A stretch of DNA of 5,585 nucleotides from Treponema sp. (lineage in GTDB: Bacteria > Spirochaetota > Spirochaetia > Treponematales > Treponemataceae). The stretch spans positions 1 to 5,585 of the forward strand of contig JAILQA010000047.1 in the NCBI GenBank assembly GCA_024699205.1. The letters run 5' to 3'. The notes under the pieces are model-generated. The model worked only from the letters and a program-made list of their open reading frames with translations, was not told where the DNA came from and ran no database searches. The position numbers were made by a program, and so were the translations under genes. Below, piece by piece: positions 1 to 5,585 of this stretch; position 1 is the first letter of the stretch; each line of letters opens with the position of its first letter.

Positions 1-74
1 GGCGTAAAAGCAATTGGAGAGTAGAAGAGACTGGCAGAATTGTCTGAATTATCATCAGAAAAACGAAAATGAAT

Positions 75-107
75 AAAAAAAATCCTTTCCGTTTTGGAAA
101 GGATTTT
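75..107 (-). terminator. Intrinsic terminator after tRNA-Asn
   Basis: The arms at 79-90 and 96-107 are perfectly complementary (12 bp, core TCCTTTCC/GGAAAGGA) around a 5-nt loop. Read on the minus strand, the hairpin continues into a run of T that reaches position 75, the standard layout of a Rho-independent terminator. It begins only two bases beyond the discriminator base of the tRNA, so it would end the tRNA transcript. On the plus strand the hairpin is followed by only four T, so it could be weakly bidirectional and might also close a plus-strand gene entering from the left. Confidence 0.9.
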
Positions 108-109
108 AG

Positions 110-182
110 CGGCTCCTGCTGGGCTTGAACCAGCGACACTCGGATTAACAGTCCGATGCTCTACCAACTGAGCTAAGGAACC
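110..182 (-). tRNA. tRNA-Asn, anticodon GTT
   Basis: Read on the minus strand, this folds into a complete 73-nt cloverleaf. The acceptor stem is GGTTCCT/AGGAGCC with one G-U pair. The D stem is GCTC/GAGC around AGTTGGTA. The anticodon stem is TCGGA/TCCGA around the loop CTGTTAA, with anticodon GTT at 147-149. The variable loop has 5 nt, and the T arm is GCTGG-TTCAAGC-CCAGC. The discriminator base is G, as expected for tRNA-Asn. The 3' CCA is not encoded (the next bases are CTA), so CCA must be added after transcription. It is a single tRNA gene with its own promoter and terminator. Confidence 0.97.
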
Positions 183-206
183 ATTGTTCTGTCGAACGTG
201 AATATT

Positions 207-235
207 ATAATATTGAAAAACCTCGTTTATGTCAA
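207..235 (-). promoter_or_regulatory. Sigma-70-type promoter of the tRNA-Asn gene
   Basis: On the minus strand a perfect -35 box TTGACA (230-235) is separated by 17 nt from TATTAT (207-212), a five-of-six match to the -10 consensus. The expected start near position 200 leaves a 5' leader of about 18 nt before the mature tRNA end at 182. This is a strong-promoter arrangement of the kind expected for a stable RNA gene. Confidence 0.8.
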
Positions 236-329
236 TAACATAAATAAAGTTTTTCAAAAAATTATATAAAAATCTGTCAAAACCCAACATTAAAAACAAA
301 GGGAGTCAAAGGCTGGAAGCAAGAAGGGC

Positions 330-353
330 TATAAAAGTCTATCAGCTTTTATA
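330..353 (-). other. AT-rich stem-loop over the leuA stop codon
   Basis: TATAAAAG (330-337) and CTTTTATA (346-353) are perfect inverted copies around an 8-nt loop that contains the leuA stop codon. No T-run follows on either strand, so it is not a standard intrinsic terminator. It could be a weak 3' end or mRNA-stability element for leuA, or chance in AT-rich DNA. I see no better terminator between leuA and the tRNA promoter (183-341); the rest of that stretch is AT-rich spacer. Confidence 0.3.
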
Positions 354-2051
354 ATTGATTGCAGAAACGACTGCGGCAATACCGGCGCGGCCAACGTTGG
401 AGCTTTTTCCTACGCCCCAGGCATCCTTACCGTTTTCTTTTGTAATCTGAACATAAGCAATAGCCTTTGTATCAGAACCTTTACCAATAGAGTGCTCGTT
501 GAAGTATACAATATTGAATCTTGGAGCTGGTGTTTGTTTTAATGCCGCAACAAAAGCATCCAGAGGACCGTTTCCAGTAGCTGCAACTGTATAAGTTTTT
601 CCTTCCCAAATTACGGTAGCTTTTACTTCAACATGTTCTTCATCACCAGAGCCTCTTTCGCCTTCAACATGATTCTGTGTGATTTCTTTGACTGTCAAAG
701 GTGTTGTAGTATTTAACCAGGTTTGGGCAAAAGTCTCGTAAACTTCTTCATTTGTGAGTTCTCTCTGGACTTTATCGGCCATAGCTTTGATTTCTTTTCC
801 AATATAAGGATGCATTGCTTTTGGTGCGTTGATTTCATAATACTTTTCAAGAATATAAGCAGCACCACCTTTTCCGCTCTGGCTGTTAATCCTTATGATT
901 CCTTCGTACTGTCTTCCAATATCGTGGGGGTCAATAGTAAGATAAGGAACGTCCCATACAGCATTTTCTTTCATGCCGATTCTGGCTGCCATTCCTTTAC
1001 GGATTGCATCCTGATGAGAACCTGAAAAAGCCGTAAATACAAGTTCGCCAGCATAGGGACTACGTTCATGAATCTGCATTCCTGTAAGTTTAGTGTACAT
1101 TTCTGCAATTGATGGAATATCAGAAAAATCAAGTCCGGGATTAATTCCCTGGGTAAACATGTTTAAGGCAACTGTTACTATGTCAAGATTTCCTGTACGT
1201 TCGCCGTTACCAAAGAGACAGCCTTCTACACGATCTGCACCGGCAAGTAGGCCCAATTCGCACTGAGCAATTCCTTCTCCACGGTCATTGTGATTATGCA
1301 GGGAAATTATAATATTTTCGCGGTCAGAAATATGGCGGCAAAAATATTCAATCTGATCGGCAAACTGATTAGGCATTGCACATTCAACGGTTGTAGGCAG
1401 GTTCAGAATGATTTTGTGGTTTTTATTGCTTGTCTGGCCTTCTTCATTACCATCACAAGCCCACCATTCTTTTTTGACAGCCTGGCAAACTTCGAGAGCA
1501 TAATCAATTTCTGTAGTAGAAAAGCTTTCTGGTGAATATTCCAGCTGAATCTCAGTGTCTTTGCACATAGAAAGACATTCTTTTACGCATTTTACACCGT
1601 CTATGGCAATCTGCTTGATTTCTTCCTTTGATTTATTGAAAGTATATTTTCTCTGAGCCGGGGAGGTTGAATTATACAGATGGAAAATTGCCCTTTTGCA
1701 ACCCTTTAAAGATTCAAAAGTTCTTTTAATTAAATGGTCACGTGCCTGACACAAAACCTGGAGCGTCACATCATCAGGAATATGGTGACTTTCAATAAGG
1801 CGGCGCATAAATGCATATTCAGTTTCTGAAGCAGCAGGAAAACCTACTTCAATTTCTTTAAATCCTAGTTTTACGAGTAAGTCAAAATAGTCAAGCTTTT
1901 GTTCAACGCCCATTGGATTAATAAGAGCCTGGTTTCCGTCCCTTAAATCAACGGAACACCAGATTGGCGCTTTTGTGATTGTTTTTGAAGGCCAGGTTCT
2001 CTCAAATGCTGGAACCGGCTCAAAGGCTTTGTACTTTCCTGTGACTTTCAT
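342..2051 (-). CDS. leuA: 2-isopropylmalate synthase
   Basis: LeuA (EC 2.3.3.13) condenses acetyl-CoA with 2-oxoisovalerate to 2-isopropylmalate, the first committed step of leucine synthesis in the cytoplasm. The 569-residue product has the length and N-terminus of the long yeast/actinobacterial-type form. The HMGL-like TIM barrel (about 30-310) shows the start motif DLRDGNQAL (35-43, metal ligand Asp38), the metal-binding HNHND (252-256, His252 and His254) and GNGERTGN (281-288). The C-terminal part (about 430-565) matches the leucine-binding regulatory domain, with GNGPLDAF (493-500) and a glycine-rich end (546-557). No disruption is visible. The ATG is supported by AGGAG seven bases upstream. 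The gene follows a leader peptide and terminator that would make its transcription depend on leucine supply. No other leu gene lies in the window, so leuA appears to be transcribed alone or followed only by the tRNA. Confidence 0.97.
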   Translation of the reverse strand: MKVTGKYKAFEPVPAFERTWPSKTITKAPIWCSVDLRDGNQALINPMGVEQKLDYFDLLVKLGFKEIEVGFPAASETEYAFMRRLIESHHIPDDVTLQVLCQARDHLIKRTFESLKGCKRAIFHLYNSTSPAQRKYTFNKSKEEIKQIAIDGVKCVKECLSMCKDTEIQLEYSPESFSTTEIDYALEVCQAVKKEWWACDGNEEGQTSNKNHKIILNLPTTVECAMPNQFADQIEYFCRHISDRENIIISLHNHNDRGEGIAQCELGLLAGADRVEGCLFGNGERTGNLDIVTVALNMFTQGINPGLDFSDIPSIAEMYTKLTGMQIHERSPYAGELVFTAFSGSHQDAIRKGMAARIGMKENAVWDVPYLTIDPHDIGRQYEGIIRINSQSGKGGAAYILEKYYEINAPKAMHPYIGKEIKAMADKVQRELTNEEVYETFAQTWLNTTTPLTVKEITQNHVEGERGSGDEEHVEVKATVIWEGKTYTVAATGNGPLDAFVAALKQTPAPRFNIVYFNEHSIGKGSDTKAIAYVQITKENGKDAWGVGKSSNVGRAGIAAVVSAINYKS

Positions 2052-2058
2052 TTTGTTA

Positions 2059-2063
2059 CTCCT
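2059..2063 (-). promoter_or_regulatory. Shine-Dalgarno sequence of leuA
   Basis: AGGAG on the minus strand lies seven nt before the leuA ATG. It follows the U-run of the attenuator terminator by a few bases, so only transcripts that read through the terminator carry it. It is the only clear Shine-Dalgarno sequence at any gene start in this window. Confidence 0.85.
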
Positions 2064-2067
2064 ATAT

Positions 2068-2101
2068 AAAAAAAGAACCTGCCGTAATCACGACAGGTTC
2101 T
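2068..2101 (-). terminator. Attenuator terminator in the leuA leader
   Basis: On the minus strand AGAACCTGTCG (2091-2101) pairs with CGGCAGGTTCT (2074-2084) to give an 11-bp stem with one G-U pair and the 6-nt loop TGATTA (2085-2090). Seven T follow (2068-2074). It sits between the leader ORF and the leuA Shine-Dalgarno sequence, so it ends transcription before leuA rather than after a gene. Its loop and the first four bases of its 3' arm are complementary to the end of the leader ORF (2138-2147), which gives a way to switch it off. Confidence 0.9.
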
Positions 2102-2136
2102 GTAAAATGCATATTAAATAATAAATACACTACCCA

Positions 2137-2193
2137 TCAATTACGGCCATTTTTGAGAAAAAATAAAGCTAGTAGTAGGGAAATGTATTTCAT
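2137..2193 (-). CDS. Leucine-rich leader peptide of leuA
   Basis: This 18-codon ORF with a TGA stop encodes MKYISLLLALFFLKNGRN. Five of 18 residues are leucine. Three consecutive CTA codons (2170-2178) are followed by TTA and CTC. CTA is rare in the neighbouring M16-like gene, where I count one among 37 leucine codons by eye, so the run looks selected as a sensor of charged tRNA-Leu. Codons 16-18 and the stop overlap the antiterminator arm, which places a terminating ribosome exactly over it. The peptide probably has no function of its own; its translation is the signal. There is no good Shine-Dalgarno sequence, and the predicted transcription start lies about three nt before the ATG, so translation may be leaderless. 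It plays the role of the enteric leuL, but I do not claim homology. Confidence 0.82.
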   Translation of the reverse strand: MKYISLLLALFFLKNGRN

Positions 2194-2202
2194 ACTCAAA
2201 AC

Positions 2203-2229
2203 ATTAAAATAAAATATAAAAAATGTCAA
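2203..2229 (-). promoter_or_regulatory. Promoter of the leuA leader transcript
   Basis: A perfect -35 box TTGACA (2224-2229) lies just after the stop codon of the upstream gene. TTTAAT (2203-2208), a five-of-six -10 match, follows at a 15-nt spacing; TAATGT at 17 nt is a weaker alternative. The expected start is near 2196, three nt before the leader ORF. Readthrough from the DUF4954-like gene would pass through the same attenuator, because I see no terminator after that gene. Confidence 0.6.
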
Positions 2230-2238
2230 TTCAGACAA

Positions 2239-4416
2239 TCACCTGATTAATCCGCTGAAAACACTATGCATTTCATCTACGAAAATTGCGGTGTCTTTTC
2301 TTAGTGACTTTAGGAAATCATTGTCATTTATATTGCCGATAACTGCTTCTTTTTCTTTTTCGTTTCGGTAGGTCATGTTGCGGTAATAATCTGTGTAATC
2401 CTTTTTGCGTGAAGAAAAAGCTGAATTATAGAAATCAAAGGCAAATACAGAAACATCATCTGTAATATTTCTGAACAAGTCGGTTGAAAAGTCTTCGATT
2501 GGGCGTGAATACAATCTTTCAAGAAGGAAAAGAGCATATCTTGTTTTGTATGCTTCATAGTTTTCCTGAACTTTATTGTAGTATTCATGAACTTCTTTCC
2601 AGTTTTTAATCTCAGATTTTTTAATTTTGGCAAAAAGTTCTTCAATCAACTGCTGCGGCATAATTTGACCACCGACATTTTCCCATTTTGTATAAAGAGG
2701 AAGCTCCCTGATTTTTAGGATAAGCTCTTCGCTAATCTGGTCTTTACCGTTGGCCTTACAGAATTGCACCAAAGTTCTTGCAGAGAAATATTTGATGAGT
2801 TTTCTGTACATTTTATAGGCGGCAACAGGTTTTTTGATAATGCCACCATATTTTTTCTGGCACTGGCTGTCAAAAAGAGTGAAATCAGCTTCTGGATTTT
2901 GATGAAGGAAGTCTTTTGTTCTTTGAAGAAGCTCTTCCTGAGTTTTTGCATCTTCAACATATTCATTTTTTGTTTCGCACAAATATTCGGCAGTAAGGGT
3001 AATTAATCTGTCAATTGCAGATACTGCTTCCTGCATTGTATCAGGGGCAAAAGGATCGGTTTCAATATTCTGAACTTTCACCTTGCGCTTATCACGTTTA
3101 GTAAACTTTGTCATATTTCTGGCGATGGCAAACATATCATAAAGCAGCCACCAGGCAGGAATAATTGTTATTGTATGATCTGTATTTGAAGGTGGTGAAA
3201 CCAGGGAGAAGGGGTAAGTGATATCAAGCTCGTTTGGATAACTTCCTTTAGCAATCAGAGCAAATGAAGCAAAGCGGGAATTATGTTTGAAATCACTACA
3301 TAATCCTGGCCAGAAACCACGTTTTGCAAAGATTTCTCCATCAGGACTGCGGGAATTGTGGTTACTTCCGATTGTAGAGCCCGACGCAATATTGGACTGG
3401 CCCTGGATTGTAGTTGCAATAAGGAAGGATGAATTGTGATGCTGTTCGTGGAATGGGAAAATAAGGTTGTTTAAAACTTCGCAGCAGGAAATAGTTGAAT
3501 TATCCCCGAGAACAGAGTTCAAAAGTCTTGCACCGTATTTTACCTGACAGTTTCTTCCAATCACAAAGCGGATTGCAATTGCCTGATAGAAAACCTTGCT
3601 GCCATAACCAAGGATACCGTTTACCATTTCTGTTCCTTCTCCGATTTGGGAAGGTTCTTCTTCAGAAGAAAGAATTGTAATGTTCTTTAATTTGAGTGCA
3701 CCCTTGATGTAAGCACATTTTCCGATTTTTGTATCTTTAATAATGCTTGAGTTTTTTACAACGGCATCATCATCAATATAACCAAAAGTATTTAATTTTT
3801 TATCGTTGCCATATTCAGTCATTTTTTTGAATGACGAAAGCAATTTTGGATCATCACGGTAATGAGACCAGAGATAGGCATCAGAAGGAATCATATCTTC
3901 AAAAGGAAGAATACTTCGACCATCATTTTCGTTGGCAACTCCAATCCAAACGCGGTGTTCTTCCGGTTCACCCGATTTTAAAATACCGTTTCCAAACTTT
4001 GAATGCTTGGTACAACAAAGTTCCTGAATATTAAAGAGAATAACTCTGTTTCCAATGCGATAATTATCCATGAAAGATACATTACGGATTACAACATCAT
4101 CACCAATAACGGCATCACTTATTCGGGAACGGCGGATACCACAGGTTAAACGCAAATCGTTGTAGCGCAGAATAGCTTTACGCATTTTTCCTAAAACAAT
4201 AAAGCCTGAGAAAAATGAAAAATGAATGAGATTTGGATCAAAGGCATTTTCTTCTGCATCTACGTAAAAGTTCTGCCAGGTTTTGTCCGAATTGTGATTC
4301 AGATTGTTTTCAAGGATTTCAATTTCTTCCGGAGTTAAGTGCCTTTTTCCTGCCAGCAATTCCTTCGGAACCGTATATTTCATATTTTTTTCAGATAAAT
4401 ATTCGACTTTAACCAT
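2239..4416 (-). CDS. DUF4954-like beta-helix protein, function unknown
   Basis: This is a 725-residue protein of unknown function that resembles the DUF4954 proteins of spirochetes and Bacteroidetes. Residues about 97-132 and 215-352 show hexapeptide-like turns of a left-handed beta helix (for example AVIGDD, SVLGDN, TIGSNH), as in sugar nucleotidyltransferases and acyltransferases. A conserved-looking block with FPFHEQHHNSS (320-330) and STIGSNHNSR (347-356) follows. The last 270 residues or so are charged and probably helical. No signal peptide or clear membrane segment is seen, so it is probably cytoplasmic. A sugar- or nucleotide-related role is only a guess from the fold. Start: the frame is open to an ATG at 4575, but that would overlap the divergent gene. 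I chose 4416 because a TATAAA lies nine nt upstream. The ATG at 4383 (714 residues) is equally possible, and 4467 is less so. None has a Shine-Dalgarno sequence. Confidence 0.8.
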   Translation of the reverse strand: MVKVEYLSEKNMKYTVPKELLAGKRHLTPEEIEILENNLNHNSDKTWQNFYVDAEENAFDPNLIHFSFFSGFIVLGKMRKAILRYNDLRLTCGIRRSRISDAVIGDDVVIRNVSFMDNYRIGNRVILFNIQELCCTKHSKFGNGILKSGEPEEHRVWIGVANENDGRSILPFEDMIPSDAYLWSHYRDDPKLLSSFKKMTEYGNDKKLNTFGYIDDDAVVKNSSIIKDTKIGKCAYIKGALKLKNITILSSEEEPSQIGEGTEMVNGILGYGSKVFYQAIAIRFVIGRNCQVKYGARLLNSVLGDNSTISCCEVLNNLIFPFHEQHHNSSFLIATTIQGQSNIASGSTIGSNHNSRSPDGEIFAKRGFWPGLCSDFKHNSRFASFALIAKGSYPNELDITYPFSLVSPPSNTDHTITIIPAWWLLYDMFAIARNMTKFTKRDKRKVKVQNIETDPFAPDTMQEAVSAIDRLITLTAEYLCETKNEYVEDAKTQEELLQRTKDFLHQNPEADFTLFDSQCQKKYGGIIKKPVAAYKMYRKLIKYFSARTLVQFCKANGKDQISEELILKIRELPLYTKWENVGGQIMPQQLIEELFAKIKKSEIKNWKEVHEYYNKVQENYEAYKTRYALFLLERLYSRPIEDFSTDLFRNITDDVSVFAFDFYNSAFSSRKKDYTDYYRNMTYRNEKEKEAVIGNINDNDFLKSLRKDTAIFVDEMHSVFSGLIR

Positions 4417-4425
4417 GTCTGTCAG

Positions 4426-4452
4426 TTTATAGCATAAAAGATAGTTTAGCAA
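4426..4452 (-). promoter_or_regulatory. Probable promoter of the DUF4954-like gene
   Basis: TATAAA (4426-4431) with TTGCTA (4447-4452) at a 15-nt spacing on the minus strand. The predicted start near 4418-4420 falls two to four nt before the ATG at 4416, which would make the transcript leaderless, or would give a leader of about 36 nt if translation begins at 4383. It would exclude the two upstream ATG codons. Confidence 0.4.
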
Positions 4453-4501
4453 TTGATTTTTTGACATTGATTTTTGAGAATACAAGATTGATAAAAAGGT
4501 G

Positions 4502-4507
4502 TATAAT
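4502..4507 (+). promoter_or_regulatory. -10 box next to the M16-like start codon
   Basis: A perfect TATAAT ends six nt before the ATG at 4514, so transcription would start at or within a base or two of the start codon. No good -35 box sits at 16-18 nt; TTGAGA at 4474-4479 is too far (22 nt). AGGTG (4497-4501) could be a poor Shine-Dalgarno sequence at a long spacing if transcription starts farther upstream, for example from TTGACA at 4461-4466, which lacks a convincing -10. Confidence 0.4.
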
Positions 4508-4513
4508 TTTCTT

Positions 4514-5585
4514 ATGAAAAAAAATGTTTTGTTTGCGGTGTGTATTTTGTTGATTTTTCTGGTGATGCCGGACAAGGTTTTTGCGGAAAATCAGGTCAGC
4601 GAATTGATTCTGGAAAACGGGATGTCTGTTTATCTTTTGGAAGATAATTCTACACCGCTTGTAAGAATCGAATATATTTGCCGTGCAGGAACAGCTTTTC
4701 AGACTCCTTCTACAAACGGATATTTTTCACTTTATACACAATTGTTTAAGGAAGCTTTACCTCAGATTCAGTTTTCGCAGGTTTATTGTGATGCGGAGGC
4801 TGCCCATTATGTTCTTGTAGCGCCATCTTTTTATACGGAAGAATATCTGGAACTTCTGGCTCAGGCAGCTTTTTCAATGCAGTATTCTGATCAGCTGCTC
4901 GAAAGTGCGATTTCAAAGCTAAAGAATAAGCTGGCGGAAGATGAAAAAAATCCTTCTGCAATTATAAACGGGGCAATCGATTCTAGAGTTTTTTCTGCAG
5001 CTCCGTGGAAGCATGAATCTGGGGCTTTTGCTGATGCTTTTGGGTTGGAAGCACGGGCAGTTTTACAAGAGATTGCTGATTTTTGGTACACACCGCAAAA
5101 TAGTGTGATTTTTATAAGCGGAAATATTGATCTTTCGCAGGTTGCACGCACAGTTAAAAGCACTTTTGGTTCTTATTATTCAAATTACAGAATACCGGCG
5201 CAAAGTAAGATTTTCCCGGCCAATCAGCAGAGAAAATATGTTTTTCATAGTCCGGCTCTTTCTCCAGAAATTACGCAAATTGTAATGCAGTATACTTCTC
5301 TGGATTTTGAAGAATCGGAATTGATTGCACAGGCTTTGAATGGAAGTATTTCTTCTTTTAAGGCAGAGATTTTGCAGGATAATTCACTTTTGATTCCTGG
5401 TTCTGATTATATAAATGCTGTTGCTGCACATAAAAATGACAGTTCGCGGGTAATAATTCAGTCTATTCTTCAAAAAAATAAAAAACTTTCTTCAACCGAG
5501 CAGGTCTTGCATTTTTTAAAAGCGGCTAAAGAAGGGATTCAAAAGCTGGAAGAGACTGATATGCTTTATGCCCGACAGACTTTAC
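4514..5585 (+). CDS. Exported M16-family peptidase homologue, probably inactive (partial)
   Basis: 357 codons are present and the gene continues past the right edge. Residues 1-24 form a signal peptide (MKKN, hydrophobic core, probable cleavage after VFA), with no lipobox cysteine, so the protein is probably periplasmic or secreted. The rest resembles the N-terminal half of M16 zinc peptidases (pitrilysin/processing-peptidase type): an opening strand LENGMSVYLLEDNSTPLV (33-50), the helix after TNG (67-69), and the typical DFWYTPQNSVIFISGNID (189-206). Where active members have HxxEH after that glycine, this protein has SLYTQ (72-76), and the downstream region that usually supplies the third ligand (about 134-147) also lacks the expected pattern. 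It may be a non-catalytic partner, like the inactive subunits of heterodimeric M16 enzymes; an active one could be encoded outside the window. It is transcribed divergently from the DUF4954-like gene, and no link to leucine synthesis is evident. Confidence 0.82.
   Translation, partial: MKKNVLFAVCILLIFLVMPDKVFAENQVSELILENGMSVYLLEDNSTPLVRIEYICRAGTAFQTPSTNGYFSLYTQLFKEALPQIQFSQVYCDAEAAHYVLVAPSFYTEEYLELLAQAAFSMQYSDQLLESAISKLKNKLAEDEKNPSAIINGAIDSRVFSAAPWKHESGAFADAFGLEARAVLQEIADFWYTPQNSVIFISGNIDLSQVARTVKSTFGSYYSNYRIPAQSKIFPANQQRKYVFHSPALSPEITQIVMQYTSLDFEESELIAQALNGSISSFKAEILQDNSLLIPGSDYINAVAAHKNDSSRVIIQSILQKNKKLSSTEQVLHFLKAAKEGIQKLEETDMLYARQTL

Larger units (their letters stand above)
2068..2196 (-). 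promoter_or_regulatory. Leucine-responsive transcription attenuator of leuA
   Basis: The leader transcript, from about 2196, has the parts of a ribosome-mediated attenuator in order: a leucine-rich leader ORF, an antiterminator arm inside its last codons, and an intrinsic terminator. GCCGTAATTG (2138-2147) pairs with TGATTACGGC (2081-2090): eight Watson-Crick pairs plus two terminal G-U pairs. Forming this helix removes the terminator loop and the upper 3' arm, and the remaining lower stem could then form only as a pseudoknot. The leucine codons (2171-2177) can also pair weakly with GGTAGTG (2128-2134) beyond the stop codon, like the 1:2 stem of enteric leaders. Inferred logic: stalling at CTA leaves the antiterminator arm free and leuA is transcribed; with enough Leu-tRNA the ribosome reaches the stop, covers the arm and the terminator forms. 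The T-box consensus is absent. The parts are seen in the sequence; the mechanism is inferred. Confidence 0.82.

Noticed and set aside
1..74. Possible tail of a plus-strand gene: one frame ends in TAG at 22-24, another in TGA at 45-47, with two frames also open on the minus strand.
   Set aside because: Too short to choose a frame or recognise a product, so I do not annotate a gene here.
261..287. Extra minus-strand promoter-like sequence (TTGGGT, 15 nt, TATAAT) upstream of the tRNA promoter.
   Set aside because: The -35 match is poor and such -10 matches are expected by chance in this AT-rich spacer.
723..1535. Plus-strand open frames of 81-100 codons inside leuA (723-1025, 1290-1535).
   Set aside because: They lie antisense to a conserved coding sequence, show no recognisable protein features and are explained as shadows of leuA.
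2068..2101. Terminator of the upstream DUF4954-like gene rather than an attenuator.
   Set aside because: It lies about 140 nt after that stop codon, beyond a separate promoter and leader ORF, directly before the leuA Shine-Dalgarno sequence, and is complementary to the leader ORF.
2052..2238. T-box riboswitch as the leuA control element.
   Set aside because: The leader is only about 145 nt long and lacks the conserved T-box sequence and specifier stem; the leucine-rich ORF explains it better.
2235..2250. Small hairpin (TCAG/CTGA) around the end of the DUF4954-like gene, with T-rich DNA after it.
   Set aside because: The stem has only four or five pairs and the T-run starts several bases later, over the leuA -35 box, so it is not a credible terminator.
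4746..5163. Minus-strand open frames (4746-4961, 4891-5163) opposite the M16-like gene.
   Set aside because: The plus-strand frame has a signal peptide and family motifs across the same bases; the antisense frames have neither.

Overview
The window looks like a chromosomal segment of a low-GC bacterium, most likely a Treponema-like spirochete. That is an inference from three things: the AT-rich intergenic DNA, a long left-handed beta-helix protein of the DUF4954 type, and a secreted M16-like protein. No 16S rRNA or other decisive taxonomic marker is present. Four transcription units are visible. Three lie on the minus strand (tRNA-Asn, leuA with its leader, and the DUF4954-like gene), and one partial gene on the plus strand runs off the right edge.

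Layout from left to right. Bases 1-74 hold no gene I can assign. A strong intrinsic terminator (75-107) closes a minus-strand tRNA-Asn(GTT) at 110-182, which has its own near-consensus promoter (207-235). Bases 183-341 otherwise hold only AT-rich spacer and a weak AT-rich stem-loop over the leuA stop codon. leuA (342-2051) encodes a full-length 2-isopropylmalate synthase of the long form. Bases 2052-2238 are not empty. They hold a promoter, an 18-codon leader peptide rich in leucine codons (three consecutive CTA), a competing RNA helix, and an intrinsic terminator directly in front of the leuA Shine-Dalgarno sequence. Bases 2239-4416 encode the DUF4954-like protein. Bases 4417-4513 form a short divergent promoter region. 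From 4514 onward an exported M16-family protein is read on the plus strand; its expected zinc-binding motif is not recognisable.

The most interesting element is the leuA leader. It has every part of a classical ribosome-mediated transcription attenuator responding to charged tRNA-Leu: a leader ORF (MKYISLLLALFFLKNGRN), a terminator ending in seven U, and an antiterminator arm inside the last codons of the leader ORF that is complementary to the terminator loop and the first part of its 3' arm. A ribosome stalled at the CTA codons would leave that arm free to block the terminator, and a ribosome reaching the stop codon would cover it and let the terminator form. LeuA also carries a C-terminal domain of the type that binds leucine, so the pathway would be controlled at both the RNA and the enzyme level.

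A second pattern is the position of the promoters. The leader peptide, the DUF4954-like gene and the M16-like gene each have a -10-like hexamer only 6-9 nt before their ATG and no good Shine-Dalgarno sequence. leuA must be translated from an internal position on its mRNA, and it is the only gene here with a clear one. This suggests leaderless transcripts, but it rests on reading by eye.
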